Shown here piece after piece: positions 51,959-62,106 of a stretch of DNA of 64,000 nt; position 1 is the first letter of the stretch, and every line of letters starts with the position of its first letter. A model generated the notes under the pieces. That model saw only the letters and a program-made list of their open reading frames with translations. It was not told where the DNA came from and did no database searches. Location of the stretch: positions 186,001-250,000 of the forward strand of contig OZ025820.1 of the NCBI GenBank assembly GCA_964019425.1. Reading direction: 5' to 3'. A program made the position numbers and the translations under genes. The DNA comes from Flectonema sp. DT1601 (Eukaryota; Euglenozoa; Diplonemea; Diplonemida; Diplonemidae).

Positions 51959-53638
51959 ATGACGACGTCTCGTCAAGAAGGCGTTTATAACACCAACGTA
52001 GGAGTTCTTGGACACGTTGATTCTGGAAAGACGTCTCTCTCTCGAGCGCTTTCAACCCAAAGTAGTACTGCTGCGTTTGATAAAAGTCCTCAATCACAAG
52101 AGAGAGGGATAACTTTAGATTTGGGATTCTCAGCTTTCTACGCAGACGTTCCAAAAGGGAAAGGATGGGAAGACCACAAAATAGAACAACTTCAGTACAC
52201 TCTTGTTGACTGTCCTGGTCACGCTTCGTTAATTAAAACTATTATTGGGGGAGCTCAAATCATTGATATGATGGTGTTGGTAATTGATGTCAATAAAGGA
52301 ATCCAAACACAAACAGCTGAATGTATTGTAATAGGTGAGATGTTAGCTACAAACTTAATAGTCGTTTTGAATAAATGTGACCTTATATCTGGAGACAAAG
52401 ATGTTTATTTAGCAAAAATGAAGAAGAAATTAACTGCTGTTTTTGCAGCAACGAAATTTGGTACACCACAATTTGTTTGTACTTCGGCAGCACCGGGGGC
52501 GTCTGATAAACAACCAGCTCAGGGATTGGATGATTTCAGGTCTGTCCTACTTGAAAACACACCACTACCAAAACCGGCTACAGAAGATGAAAAATCATTC
52601 ATGATGTACGTCGATCACTGTTTCGCAATTGAAGGCCAGGGTACAATTCTAACAGGTACCATCTTAGAAGGTCGAGTAAGTACTGGACAGGCTGTTCATT
52701 TCCCGGCAATGAAAATTGATAGAAAGGTAAAAAGTATTCAAATGTTTAGAAAACCCGTGAAATCTGCGAGAAAGGGAGATCGAATTGGAATGTCGGTATC
52801 GAAATTCGAATCTTCGATGGAAAGAGGAATCGTTTGTGCAGTTGGTGGAGATGTCAGAACATACACGATGGGTATTGCGAAGATTGAACGAGTTCGTTTT
52901 TACAAGTCCAGCATCTCATCCAACTCAAAACTTCACATCACAGTTGGACACGCTACCGTTATGGGAGTCGTTAAGTTTTTTGAATCTCCAATAGAAGATG
53001 AAAAAGATTCTAAAAAAGGGGTATTCAACTTTGACACTGACCACACATGGTTAGAGGAACTCCCTGAAGACAATCCGAAAAATCGAGAAAAATTCAAAAA
53101 TAAACCTCCCACTGCTCTTTATGCTCTTATCCGTTTCGAACAACCGTTGACAACACCTTTAGGTGCCACGATGATTGCTTCAAAATTGGATACAGATGTC
53201 CATGCTAGTACTTGTAGGTTATGTTTTCATGGTACTATGGACTGTGCTTTAAAAGAAGAAGAAATAGTAAAAATCAAAGCCTTAAAGGATAAATGTAGAC
53301 CAGCTACTATCGATCGAGTCCTTGACGACTACAGTGTAATAGGTAAGAACTTAGTAAAGGCTAAAGGTGGTGACGTCACGAGGTTTATCGGAATGAAAAT
53401 ACTTTTTGAACCTCCTCGTGACCCCGAAACAGATCAGTTCCCAGAGGGAAGGAGTCCCTTTGTAGGAATCGTCGACAGTACTTTTGGTAAGTCTGGAAAG
53501 TTCAAAATAATTTTTAAAAACCCTGTATTCCGTAAAGATGAAAAGGGACAACCTACCAACCCAAAATACAAACTCTTCCTGAGATTTCGAGTAAATCACT
53601 TTGATAAAGCAAAGCCAATGCTACAGCATTACATATAG
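51959..53638 (+). CDS. EEFSEC: Selenocysteine-specific elongation factor EEFSEC/SelB
   Basis: A 559-residue translational GTPase that brings Sec-tRNA to the ribosome at UGA. GTPase motifs are GHVDSGKT (G1, about residue 17), ERGITLDLGFS (switch I, the GITLDLGF form typical of SelB/EEFSEC rather than EF-Tu), DCPGHAS (G3) and NKCD (G4). Beta-barrel domains follow (EGQGTILTGTILEGRV, and KFKIIFKNPVF near the end with the C-terminal domain). The length is close to eukaryotic EEFSEC. It implies that this organism makes selenoproteins, so UGA can be selenocysteine elsewhere in the genome. The ATG lies 20 nt past acceptor AG 51938. Confidence 0.93.
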   Translation: MTTSRQEGVYNTNVGVLGHVDSGKTSLSRALSTQSSTAAFDKSPQSQERGITLDLGFSAFYADVPKGKGWEDHKIEQLQYTLVDCPGHASLIKTIIGGAQIIDMMVLVIDVNKGIQTQTAECIVIGEMLATNLIVVLNKCDLISGDKDVYLAKMKKKLTAVFAATKFGTPQFVCTSAAPGASDKQPAQGLDDFRSVLLENTPLPKPATEDEKSFMMYVDHCFAIEGQGTILTGTILEGRVSTGQAVHFPAMKIDRKVKSIQMFRKPVKSARKGDRIGMSVSKFESSMERGIVCAVGGDVRTYTMGIAKIERVRFYKSSISSNSKLHITVGHATVMGVVKFFESPIEDEKDSKKGVFNFDTDHTWLEELPEDNPKNREKFKNKPPTALYALIRFEQPLTTPLGATMIASKLDTDVHASTCRLCFHGTMDCALKEEEIVKIKALKDKCRPATIDRVLDDYSVIGKNLVKAKGGDVTRFIGMKILFEPPRDPETDQFPEGRSPFVGIVDSTFGKSGKFKIIFKNPVFRKDEKGQPTNPKYKLFLRFRVNHFDKAKPMLQHYI

Positions 53639-54241
53639 ACGCCACACCTTTAGTTCATGGGGGTACTAAGATTTCCCGTCGTGAGCTGGAAGAATTGAAC
53701 AATTATGGTACCGTTGGTAACCTACTACTAATAACGTACGCAGGAGCTGATAATTTCACATCTTCGTACTCAAGTTGTTTTCAAAGGCTGACTACAATAG
53801 GAAAATTGTAATGTTTTGTTGTGGTGTATAAAACCTTTTTGGTACCCCCTGCAGGGGACTGAGTTCTATCTCTCTTCTACTAACCCACCAAACTGAATGT
53901 ACTGACTGTTTTATTGCACATAATCTACTGCCATCATTGCAGTGAAAGTACACCGCGGCCGTGCGTTGATACTTCCTTCACGTTTATGAGTTCTGTTTTG
54001 CCTGTTGGGGTTTTTAAAAAAAAAAGGGAAAAAGAGAAAAGGGGAGTTGATTTCCTGTTAACGTATTCTTCCTCTTGTGAGTTGTATTATTGTTTGTTTT
54101 CAACAGTCAAGGGAAGTACATGTCTGCATGTGAGTTAAGATAGAAAATTATTTATCAATTTATTTCTCTTTTCTAAGATATCATTTTACATGAGTTGGGT
54201 TGAGTAGATCACCTCGTCAAGAAGGTTTTGGACTCCGAGAG
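53639..54241. other. Intergenic region
   Basis: No gene seen. It contains the palindrome CCCCTGCAGGGG near 53847. Confidence 0.5.
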
Positions 54242-54784
54242 ATGTCTTCTAAAAAAATTTCTCTCATTGCAGCTGTTGCTCGTAATGGGGTTATCGGAAA
54301 TGGAAAAGAGTTACCTTGGAGGCTACCCATTGATATGAAACACTTTATGGATACTACTGAAAATTCAATATGTGTAATGGGAAGAGGTAATTGGGAATCA
54401 ATTCCACTCAAGTGGAGACCTTTAAAAAATCGAACAAACATCGTGATGACGACACAAGAATCTTATATAACTGAAGGGGCACATGTGTTCCACTCTGTCG
54501 ATGATGTTTTGTCATTTTGGAAAACATCAAAGTCCCCAAACGATAAAGAACTCTTCATCATAGGCGGATCAGATATTTATTCATTATTCCTTCAACATTG
54601 TGATAAGATGTACGTCACTCACATCGATCATTCTTTTGAAGGTGATGTTTTTTTTCCAAATGTTGATTACTCAAATTGGAATGAAACTTCTCGAAATAGA
54701 CATCCGGCGGATGAGCGCCACGAATCAGGTTTCGACATCGTTGTCTACGAGAGAAACACTTGTAATGAAAGTAACTCGGAATAG
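54242..54784 (+). CDS. DHFR: Dihydrofolate reductase, stand-alone
   Basis: A 180-residue DHFR: SLIAAVARNGVIGNGKELPWRLPIDMKHF (folate site), MGRGNWESIP (NADPH site; the usual Thr/Lys before WESIP is Gly-Asn here), KNRTNIVMTTQ, and ELFIIGGSDIYSLFLQHCDKMYVTHI. It reduces dihydrofolate to tetrahydrofolate with NADPH. The frame stops after a hydrophilic tail (NTCNESNSE) with no thymidylate synthase domain fused or following, whereas trypanosomatids have a bifunctional DHFR-TS. The ATG at 54242 is the first in frame after the acceptor-like AG 54207. Confidence 0.93.
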   Translation: MSSKKISLIAAVARNGVIGNGKELPWRLPIDMKHFMDTTENSICVMGRGNWESIPLKWRPLKNRTNIVMTTQESYITEGAHVFHSVDDVLSFWKTSKSPNDKELFIIGGSDIYSLFLQHCDKMYVTHIDHSFEGDVFFPNVDYSNWNETSRNRHPADERHESGFDIVVYERNTCNESNSE

Positions 54785-55249
54785 CAGGTTGTTTTTATAA
54801 ACCAGAGCTCCAGCCACTTAACTGTTAGCTGGGGATTTATTCTTTTTGATCACACAAAGTAGATCTGTCGGATTTATTTTTTTTTTGAATATGGAAAAAG
54901 TAACAACTAGAAGCTGTTCATTTTTTTTTCTTTCTTTGGACTTCTTGGGACTGATGGTAACAGAATACGGATTACTACTCATATCCTGGAAGAAGTTATG
55001 GAAGAACAACAACAGCAGTTGTTTAGCCTGATCCAGTGCTGAAGTGAAAATGCATGTCTGCTTTGTTGTGACCTGTCTCAAAACAATACGAAATTTTTAG
55101 TAGTTGGCATTGCGAAGAATCAATTTCACTTATTATCAAAACAGGGTAACGATGAAATTATTTATATAAAAAGTGGGGAGTACTAATCATCAAATCAAAT
55201 TATTATTATCATCCCACCTCAAAAAACAGAAATGCGATTTCACTAAAAT
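54785..55249. other. Intergenic region
   Basis: No gene seen. A short upstream ORF (ATGCGATTTCACTAA at 55232) precedes the phosphodiesterase start; AG at 55229 is the likely acceptor. Confidence 0.45.
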
Positions 55250-58200
55250 ATGCGAACAGAGGAAATTCGTTCCCTCCGTACGAAGGGGACGAGTACTACG
55301 GGACCAGCTTCACCTCAGAATGGAGCAGCAGATATCTCAACTTCTGAAATAAGAAAACAAACAGCTACGAGTATAATTACTAATGTTCCTATTCCGTTAG
55401 TAAGTTATGAACAGGCAGCCATGTCTGACAATGCGAGTGAAGACGACGAAGAACGATTTCAAAGTTCACTAATAAGTCTCTTAACTAAAGTCTGGTCACT
55501 TGTAAAACGAAGAATCGATGATGGAACAAGCTTCAATGCCTGCGAAGTACAAACAGCAAAGGAGATCTACTCAGCGATTGATCCTGACGCAACAGCCGTT
55601 TCAACAGGTCCGGAAAATTCATCAACGTGTCTACTTAGCACTGTTCCAGTTTATAGTGCTGGAAATTTAAACTCTCTTTTCACTCTGGAATGTGAAGATG
55701 ATTTCCAACCCGCTCCATTAATGAAAAAAAACAGAGCTGCTTCCTTTAGAAATGACAAGCTGTACGGTGTGTCCAAAGTGGGGGTTCCATTCCCTTCAGT
55801 GATGGCAAAAACTAATAATTTAAAAGACATCTTATCAACGCCATCAACAGTCCACGCTAGTGATACTTCAATTGGTCACCGTCTCAGTATTGATAGCACT
55901 CACAGCCAAGGGACTGATCTACTTGAAACGATATACAAGCTTGCGAATATTCCGATTAGTGAATTGTTTTTTGGACATACTCCGCTCGAAGATCCAGTTG
56001 CCGAACTGATGAACGTTGAACAATGTCGTCTTTGGTTGGTGACAGGAAATCATGTGACTAGAAGCTGTCGAGGAGAAACTGAAAAATTAAATTTTTTGGA
56101 ATGTGAAAATCATGCTGTTTGTAAAGCAATGCGATTGAGAACAAGGGTCCAAGCTGAAGAAACGAGAGAGGTTCTTGGAAAGATTTGTGTTGATGTGTTT
56201 CCTATTAGTCAGGGTGATGACATATTTGGTGCAGTCGAACTCTTAGACAGCAAGGCTAAAGAAGTAGATACAGATTTCGAAGTAGTACTCGCCCTCATAT
56301 CACTGATTGTAAAATCCGCAACTCTATTCTCGATGACTAAACATCACCAACTCCGAGCTGAGACGATGCTTGAATTAACAACAAAATTAGCATCTACTCA
56401 CTTAAATGAAAATACCTTAGTCCCTCAAATAATCGGCAGTGCTAAAAGGATTACTAATTCAGATAGGTGTAGTTTGTTTATAGTTGATAATGTACAAAAA
56501 GAATTAGTAGCTCACTTTCAAGGTGTTCGTCACCCAATAAGAATGCCTATTGATGCCGGTATCGCTGGATACGTTGCTACTACAGGTATGCAAATAATGT
56601 TTATTAATCAATTAAAAAAAGAAGAAAACACACAAACACATAAACACACAAACAGGTAAAAGAGTAAATATCGTCGATGCTTACTCACATCAAATGTTTA
56701 ATCCTTCAGTTGATAAGAAGACTGGCTACCGAACAGACACGATGCTCTGCATGCCCGTCATTTTCGAAGGACAAATCGAAGCTGTTGCACAACTTATAAA
56801 TAAAAAATATAATAATGAGAATGTCCCTTACACTGCAGAAGACGTCGAACTCTTTGAGTCATTCGCGGCATTCGCAGGTGTCTCACTCAGAAATTGCAGA
56901 GAACACGCTAAGTTATTAAAAGCTGTTGCAGTAACTGAAGTAATTGTTGAAACAGCAAGCAAACTAGGTGAGGCTATGGAAGATTCTGAAGAAATATTTC
57001 AGATAATAATATACCACGCAAAGACAATGAGCTCTGCTGGATCATGTACACTTTTCTTAGTTGATAAAGAGCATCATGAGATATATGTCACTGCATCCGA
57101 TACGAATATGAAATCACGAGGTCGGATTGGATCAGGAATTGCTGGGTCTGTAGCACTCACGGGAGAATGTGAAAATATTATCGATGCGTATGCTGATCCG
57201 AGATTCTCACCAGCAGCGGATGCGGAATCAGCTTGTGTGACAAAGACGATGCTCTGTACTCCAGTCTTTTCTAGAATCTATGGAAAACAAGAAGTCATAG
57301 CTGTACTTCAACAGACTAATAAAACAAATCCAGTGACTGGTGAAATCACCGCATTCAACAACTGTGATGTTGATAACGCTCGTCGATTAGCAACCTTTGC
57401 TGGAGTTGGTATTATGAACAGCAGAACATATCAACATGCGTTAACAGCAAGAGATAATGTAATGAAACTAATTGCTAAACCGAAACAACAAGATAAGAAT
57501 AGCAGAAGTAACTTCAAAACGATAACAGATTGCATGGTAAAACAATCTCTCACATGTGTCTATCCTCAACAAGAATTCGATGATATGACTACACCTGAAT
57601 TCGACCTCCACCAATACAAAAATGACACAACAGGTCATTTCATCATACCTATGCTTGTTGGGTTATTTGATGAGCTTGGCTACATCAAAAAGTTTCATAT
57701 CGATAAAGCTGTCTTGACTAGATTTTTACTATCAGTGAAATCTATGTATCGAAACATTCCTTATCATAATTTTTATCATGCTGTTGACGTTGCTCAGACG
57801 ATGTTTTGTTACATAAGATACGCAGGGATTGGTGAGCTAGTCGACGACTTATACTGCTTTGTAATGTTAGTTACGGCACTTGTTCATGATATCGACCACA
57901 TGGGACTGAATAATAGTTTTCATTTCAAAGCTGAGACACCAATGGGACAGCTATCTTGTTCAACGGGATCAACGAGTGTCCTCGAAGTTCATCATTGCAA
58001 TTTAACGATTGAGCTTTTATCTAATCCTGCAACTGACATCTTCTTAGGTCTTTCTGAAGAACAAAAAAAGTTAAGTTATAAACTTTTAATCGATTGTATA
58101 CTCGCAACTGACATGGCAAAACACAAAGAGTTGGTTGAATATTCTCAACAATTATTCACCGACGGTGTTGACGAAAATGATGTCGAACACGTTAAAACAC

Positions 58201-58523
58201 TACTGCAGGTGACACTAAAGGGTGCTGATATTTCAAACATTTCAAAGCCTTTTAGAGTGTGTTGTCAATGGGCTATTTGTGTCACAGAGGAATTCTACAT
58301 GCAAGGTGACGTTGAACGTGAATTAGGAAAAGAAGTAAATCCTATGAACGACAGAGAGACTCAACAAGCTCTCGCTAACAACCAACTAGGATTTATTGAC
58401 TATGTCGGGTTGCCGTATTTTGAGATGCTTGAAGGGTTTCTTCCAGCATTCAAAATATGGACTGACGCTATAAAAGACAATCGATCCATTTGGGAAAAGA
58501 AAGCTTCCCAAGCACAATACTAA
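55250..58523 (+). CDS. GAF-domain cyclic nucleotide phosphodiesterase, PDEB-like
   Basis: Two exons (55250-56585, 56656-58523; 70-nt GT-AG intron) give 1067 residues. A disordered N-terminus leads to a possible degenerate GAF domain (about 225-365), GAF-A (about 370-525) and GAF-B (about 545-720). The class I PDE catalytic domain (about 760-1060) has HNFYHAVDV, ALVHDIDHMGLNNSF, SVLEVHHCNL, ATDMAKH and KGADISN. The HDxDH metal site is intact. The segment around HDIDH and VLEVHHCN resembles kinetoplastid PDEB proteins, which hydrolyse cAMP and sit on the flagellum there. GAF domains probably bind cyclic nucleotide and regulate activity. Confidence 0.92.
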
Positions 58524-58701
58524 CCAGAGATTCTTTACTGGATTACAGGTTAGTTAAAATCTTGTATTTCGTTTTTTTCTTCGGTTGTTTGCTATTTACT
58601 TTACAGTAAGGAAACAATCTTTTAGGTTATCTGTCGTGGTGTTCGGAGTTAGAAAAGATTTCACTATTCAGATTGAGGGGAAAAAAAAAAAAAAAAAAAG
58701 T
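58524..58701. other. Intergenic spacer
   Basis: Short spacer ending in a 19-base A run and AG at 58699-58700, one base before the next ATG, an unusually tight and purine-rich acceptor. An alternative acceptor is TTTACAG at about 58606. Confidence 0.4.
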
Positions 58702-59862
58702 ATGGGTAATTCCAACTCAAATATCCTACCAGCTACGTATAAGAGCAGAGAGAAATATTTATTTGTCTCATACGAAGAGGTTGAGGAATTGTATCTTTTG
58801 TTTTGGAAGTATTCTTCTGCCTCTTGTGAAGAGGAAGTTGAAAACCCAATTGTTGGAATGCCGATTAAGGAAGTGAGACAGAATGATCCAAAAATATGGC
58901 AACATGAAGGCAATGAATTAAAACTTTTACGAATAGAACAATTCCTATCCATGCCATGTATGAAGGCTAATCCACTTGCTCCAAGACTGTTTGAAGTGTT
59001 TAAAGATAAGAAACTTGGAATGAGTTGGGAATCATTTCTTTTACTCGCATCGAGTATGAACCTCCGCGCTCCCTCAGAAGTAAAATCATTTATTGCTTAC
59101 AAAGTATTCGATTTTAACAACAACAAAGACATTGAAATCAAGGACATATCCAAGTCACTCCAAGTAATGACAGGCATGGCTGATCTTTGGGCAGATGCGA
59201 AAAAACAAGCAGCCTCGAACCCTCCGATTGACCCAAGTATTAATTCAGGTTGGCCAAATGATCAATTCCCATTACGTAGTACGGTATTCGACTCTGAAAG
59301 TGGTGGACTTCTAAAGCAATGTGCTATGCGCTTAGCTTCAGGTGATCGAAAAAAGTCTGAGCAGAGAAAGAGTTGCATGGAAACTTGGCTTCCTCACATG
59401 GAGGAAACCATTAATAAAATAAGTGACAGAGCCTTCGTTGTTGTTGACACTGACTTCAGTCAAGTAGTTAGTAGATACGAATATGAGAGGGTGTGTTTTT
59501 ATTTATTGCTCTGAGGTTCCTTTATAGGGCTACTTTTGGATTTGTCTTGTACCCCCGAAACTAATGGAGAAAAAAAAAAAAAAAACAGCTTCTCCAAAAA
59601 GTACCAGATTTCAGGCTGAAGTTTTCTGTATCATTTTTGTAGAAACAAAAATAATATTTTCCCGCCCCTTTTTATTTTTTTTTTTTTTTCACTTACACCT
59701 GTAGTTATGCTTTGCTCATTTCAACCCTGGAGATGCCTAGATTTGACTATTTTTTTACAACTTTAGTCTATTTGTGCAAAATCCGTTACTACTGATGATT
59801 ATAAATTATTATTATTATTATTATTTTTAATTCTCTTTCAGGTACTTTATTTACACAAGTAA
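58702..59862 (+). CDS. CIB/calcineurin-B-like EF-hand protein
   Basis: Exon 1 is 58702-59490; a second exon of 21 nt (59842-59862) after a 351-nt GT-AG intron ends the protein VLYLHK. Total about 269 residues. MGNSNSN is a good N-myristoylation signal. PLAPRLFEVFKDKKLGMSWESFLLLASSMN and IAYKVFDFNNNKDIEIKD (EF-hand loop) match calcium- and integrin-binding proteins; a second, weaker loop is DTDFSQVVSRYEYE, lacking several oxygen ligands. Odd: about 90 extra residues separate these two loops. It is probably a membrane-anchored calcium sensor. The intron acceptor at 59841 may also be the trans-splice site of the next gene. Confidence 0.7.
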
Positions 59863-59871
59863 AGAGTTAAT

Positions 59872-60180
59872 ATGGTTCACACCAGCATAGGTAATCACCT
59901 ATCAGCTCAACCTTATGACCCGGTGGATAGCAACCCAATAGGCCCTAGTAGTTCATCGTTAAGTATTGGTGTGTGTCTTGTTATTTTTTATGAATTGAGT
60001 ACCAAATCAACAATGAGGTTTAACACAGACATATCTAATGACGTTTCCTACGGAGGTCACATGATGAAATGTCCATGTTTATGGGGTTCTGGTCAATTCG
60101 GTAAATGGCCTTCTACTGGTCCAGAGAAACCAGCTCCTCTATACAAACCATGTAGCAACATGTCTTGGTGGGATCATTGA
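59872..60180 (+). CDS. Small protein, unknown function
   Basis: A 102-residue frame starting 10 nt after the putative stop of the CIB-like gene, with acceptor TCTCTTTCAG (G at 59841) 30 nt upstream. It has no signal peptide; the C-terminus is Trp/Pro/Cys-rich (MKCPCLWGSGQFGKWPSTGPE, then SNMSWWDH). I recognise no family. It is supported by position in the array, by codon use and by the acceptor. A cis intron between the SLSIG and STKST regions cannot be excluded. Confidence 0.5.
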   Translation: MVHTSIGNHLSAQPYDPVDSNPIGPSSSSLSIGVCLVIFYELSTKSTMRFNTDISNDVSYGGHMMKCPCLWGSGQFGKWPSTGPEKPAPLYKPCSNMSWWDH

Positions 60181-60437
60181 GTTGATGATTTTTTTTTTTT
60201 TTTGAAAATTTCACATTTATACTAATAACAACAAAAAGAAGCTTTTCATAAAGTCTCTACTAACACACTTCTGGTTGATGTTATTTATATAAGTTCAGAT
60301 AACGTATTAATTATTTAACAGGTTTTCACGGGTGATGTTGTACTTCCCTCAGAAGCAATATTAACCTTTTTTTTTTTTTTTGAAAGAATAACAATCGTAT
60401 TTAATAATTATCATTTCATAGGGTTGGCAACATTATA
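60181..60437. other. Intergenic spacer
   Basis: T-run-rich; ends in TTTCATAG (G at 60421), the likely acceptor. Confidence 0.45.
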
Positions 60438-60947
60438 ATGACCACTACGGCATCGCATTACCTAACAATGTGTAAAGATGAAGAGGGAAGGGTTGGGGTG
60501 ACATGCTTTGGACGAAAAGTGGTCGAAGTCGAAAGAGAATGCGGTCTTGAGATCGGTGATATTTTATTAAAAATTGACGGCAAGACGATGGAAGAGGATA
60601 GCGGGATGGTGTTGAATACCTTCAGAGAAGCAGGTCCCATGTTTGAGATAACATTATCAAGACAAGTCCCGAGTGTTATAAACGCCTCCTTTAGAGAGTC
60701 TGAAGCGTCGAAAGCCTTTCGTTTGCGTGAAAGACAAATTCGACATCAACAGCTATCAAAGTCTTCTATCGGTTCTTCATTTGGTTCTGCTTGGATGACA
60801 CCTCGAGCATCTGATAAAGAACTTCCCTGGGCAACACAATCCAACTCTCCACTTCCACTATCACCCAATCCACTCGGGGAGATCAGAAGGGATGTCTCTC
60901 CAGTGAGGGCTCGCAGTCCTTTTGAGTCAGTGCGATCGACACGTTAG
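60438..60947 (+). CDS. PDZ-like domain protein
   Basis: A 169-residue protein. Residues about 15-75 resemble a PDZ domain: GRVGVTCFGRKVVEVERECGLEIGDILLKIDGKTMEE, then a helix and FEITLSRQVP. The carboxylate-binding loop is not obvious. The rest is disordered, Ser/Pro/Arg-rich, with SPVRARSPFESVRSTR at the end, suggesting phosphorylation sites. The partner and role are unknown. The ATG lies 16 nt past acceptor AG 60421. Confidence 0.6.
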   Translation: MTTTASHYLTMCKDEEGRVGVTCFGRKVVEVERECGLEIGDILLKIDGKTMEEDSGMVLNTFREAGPMFEITLSRQVPSVINASFRESEASKAFRLRERQIRHQQLSKSSIGSSFGSAWMTPRASDKELPWATQSNSPLPLSPNPLGEIRRDVSPVRARSPFESVRSTR

Positions 60948-61270
60948 GTTTTAAAGATTTCGTCAGGGACACATTCAAATTAAGGATTTCATTATTGAGA
61001 ACTGATTACCCTTTTTGTATTGTATATTTTATTTTATGTGTTTTTTTCCTTCTTTCTCGCATCTGTTCTTACCTTTGTTCTCTTCTTTAGCAGATGGCCT
61101 CACTTTAGGTAGACTTCGGTAATTTGATTATTTATTTTTGAAAACACACGTCCTCTTTATACTTTCCCAACAGATAATAATATAAGTGAATCCAACGTGA
61201 ACTCGACGATACAAAGCAAAATACTGCAATAATAGAAAAAATACATATTTTAATTAATACACAGGTGTAA
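60948..61270. other. Intergenic spacer
   Basis: No gene seen; acceptor AATACACAG (G at 61264) lies just before the next ATG. Confidence 0.45.
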
Positions 61271-61945
61271 ATGGTAATGTCATCTGCGGCGAGATACCTG
61301 ACTTGTAAAAGTTTAGAAGCAGCAGATAAAAGTCTTGGCAAACCAGCCGTAATACTAACTACTGGTTCGTACAATCCACCTCACGTAGGACATGTTAACT
61401 TATTATCCTCAGCCAGAGATAAACTACAAGACCAAGGGTATAATGTCATAGTATGTTTGATTAGTCCTTCACACGATGATTATGTCAACAGGAAACTACG
61501 TCAATTGGCCATACCAGGATGGATAAGGCTTAAAATGCTTCAACTGACCATTCAAGATTTAGACAATAGGAATATCTTAGCTGATTCATGGGAGATTGAT
61601 CAACCATTATTTGTAGACCATCCTGAGGTCATTCGTCAACTTCAAAAAGAACTTCGTTTGATTAGAGATGATGTCTCAGTTTGGTATGCTTGTGGATCAG
61701 ACCTATATAATTGTTGTTGTCGTGGTGACGGTCACGGAGCTGAAGGTCTTATTGTAGCAAATCGTCAAGACGTTAAGAGGAGTGGATTTCCTCATATTTC
61801 AATTGATAATGATATTATTAATTCATCGAGCACTCAAATACGTGAGGCTGGAACAGATTTAAATGAACTAAGCAAACACATGACACCTTCTTCTATTGAA
61901 TGCTACCTTTGTTACCTCAGTGAGCAACAACCTCTAAAAGCTTAA
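61271..61945 (+). CDS. NMNAT: Nicotinamide/nicotinate mononucleotide adenylyltransferase, copy 1
   Basis: A 224-residue NMNAT: TTGSYNPPHVGHVNLL (GxFxPx(H/T)xxH motif, ATP site), CLISPSHDDYVNRKL, WEIDQPLFVDHPEVIRQL, VWYACGSDLYNC, and SSTQIREAG (ISSTxxR motif). It joins NMN or NaMN with ATP to give NAD or NaAD. No nuclear or mitochondrial targeting signal is apparent. A related gene follows 160 nt downstream, separated by a strong hairpin. The ATG lies 6 nt past acceptor AG 61264. Confidence 0.88.
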   Translation: MVMSSAARYLTCKSLEAADKSLGKPAVILTTGSYNPPHVGHVNLLSSARDKLQDQGYNVIVCLISPSHDDYVNRKLRQLAIPGWIRLKMLQLTIQDLDNRNILADSWEIDQPLFVDHPEVIRQLQKELRLIRDDVSVWYACGSDLYNCCCRGDGHGAEGLIVANRQDVKRSGFPHISIDNDIINSSSTQIREAGTDLNELSKHMTPSSIECYLCYLSEQQPLKA

Positions 61946-61971
61946 CGGAAAATGAGGTTCTTTGTAAAGTT

Positions 61972-62008
61972 ACGTGTCTGTAAACAATTTCTGAGTTTAC
62001 AGACACGT
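61972..62008. other. Intergenic hairpin between the NMNAT genes
   Basis: Perfect 14-bp arms ACGTGTCTGTAAAC (61972-61985) and GTTTACAGACACGT (61995-62008) with a nine-base loop, 27 nt after the stop of the first NMNAT. Confidence 0.85.
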
Positions 62009-62106
62009 GTTATGTTTTTAAATTCTTTTTAAATTTCTTTTTTGTAAATTGACCCTCTCTGATCAAGGAAGTAGTACTCTCCCTTTCTCTCAGTTCCGCA
62101 CACAAT

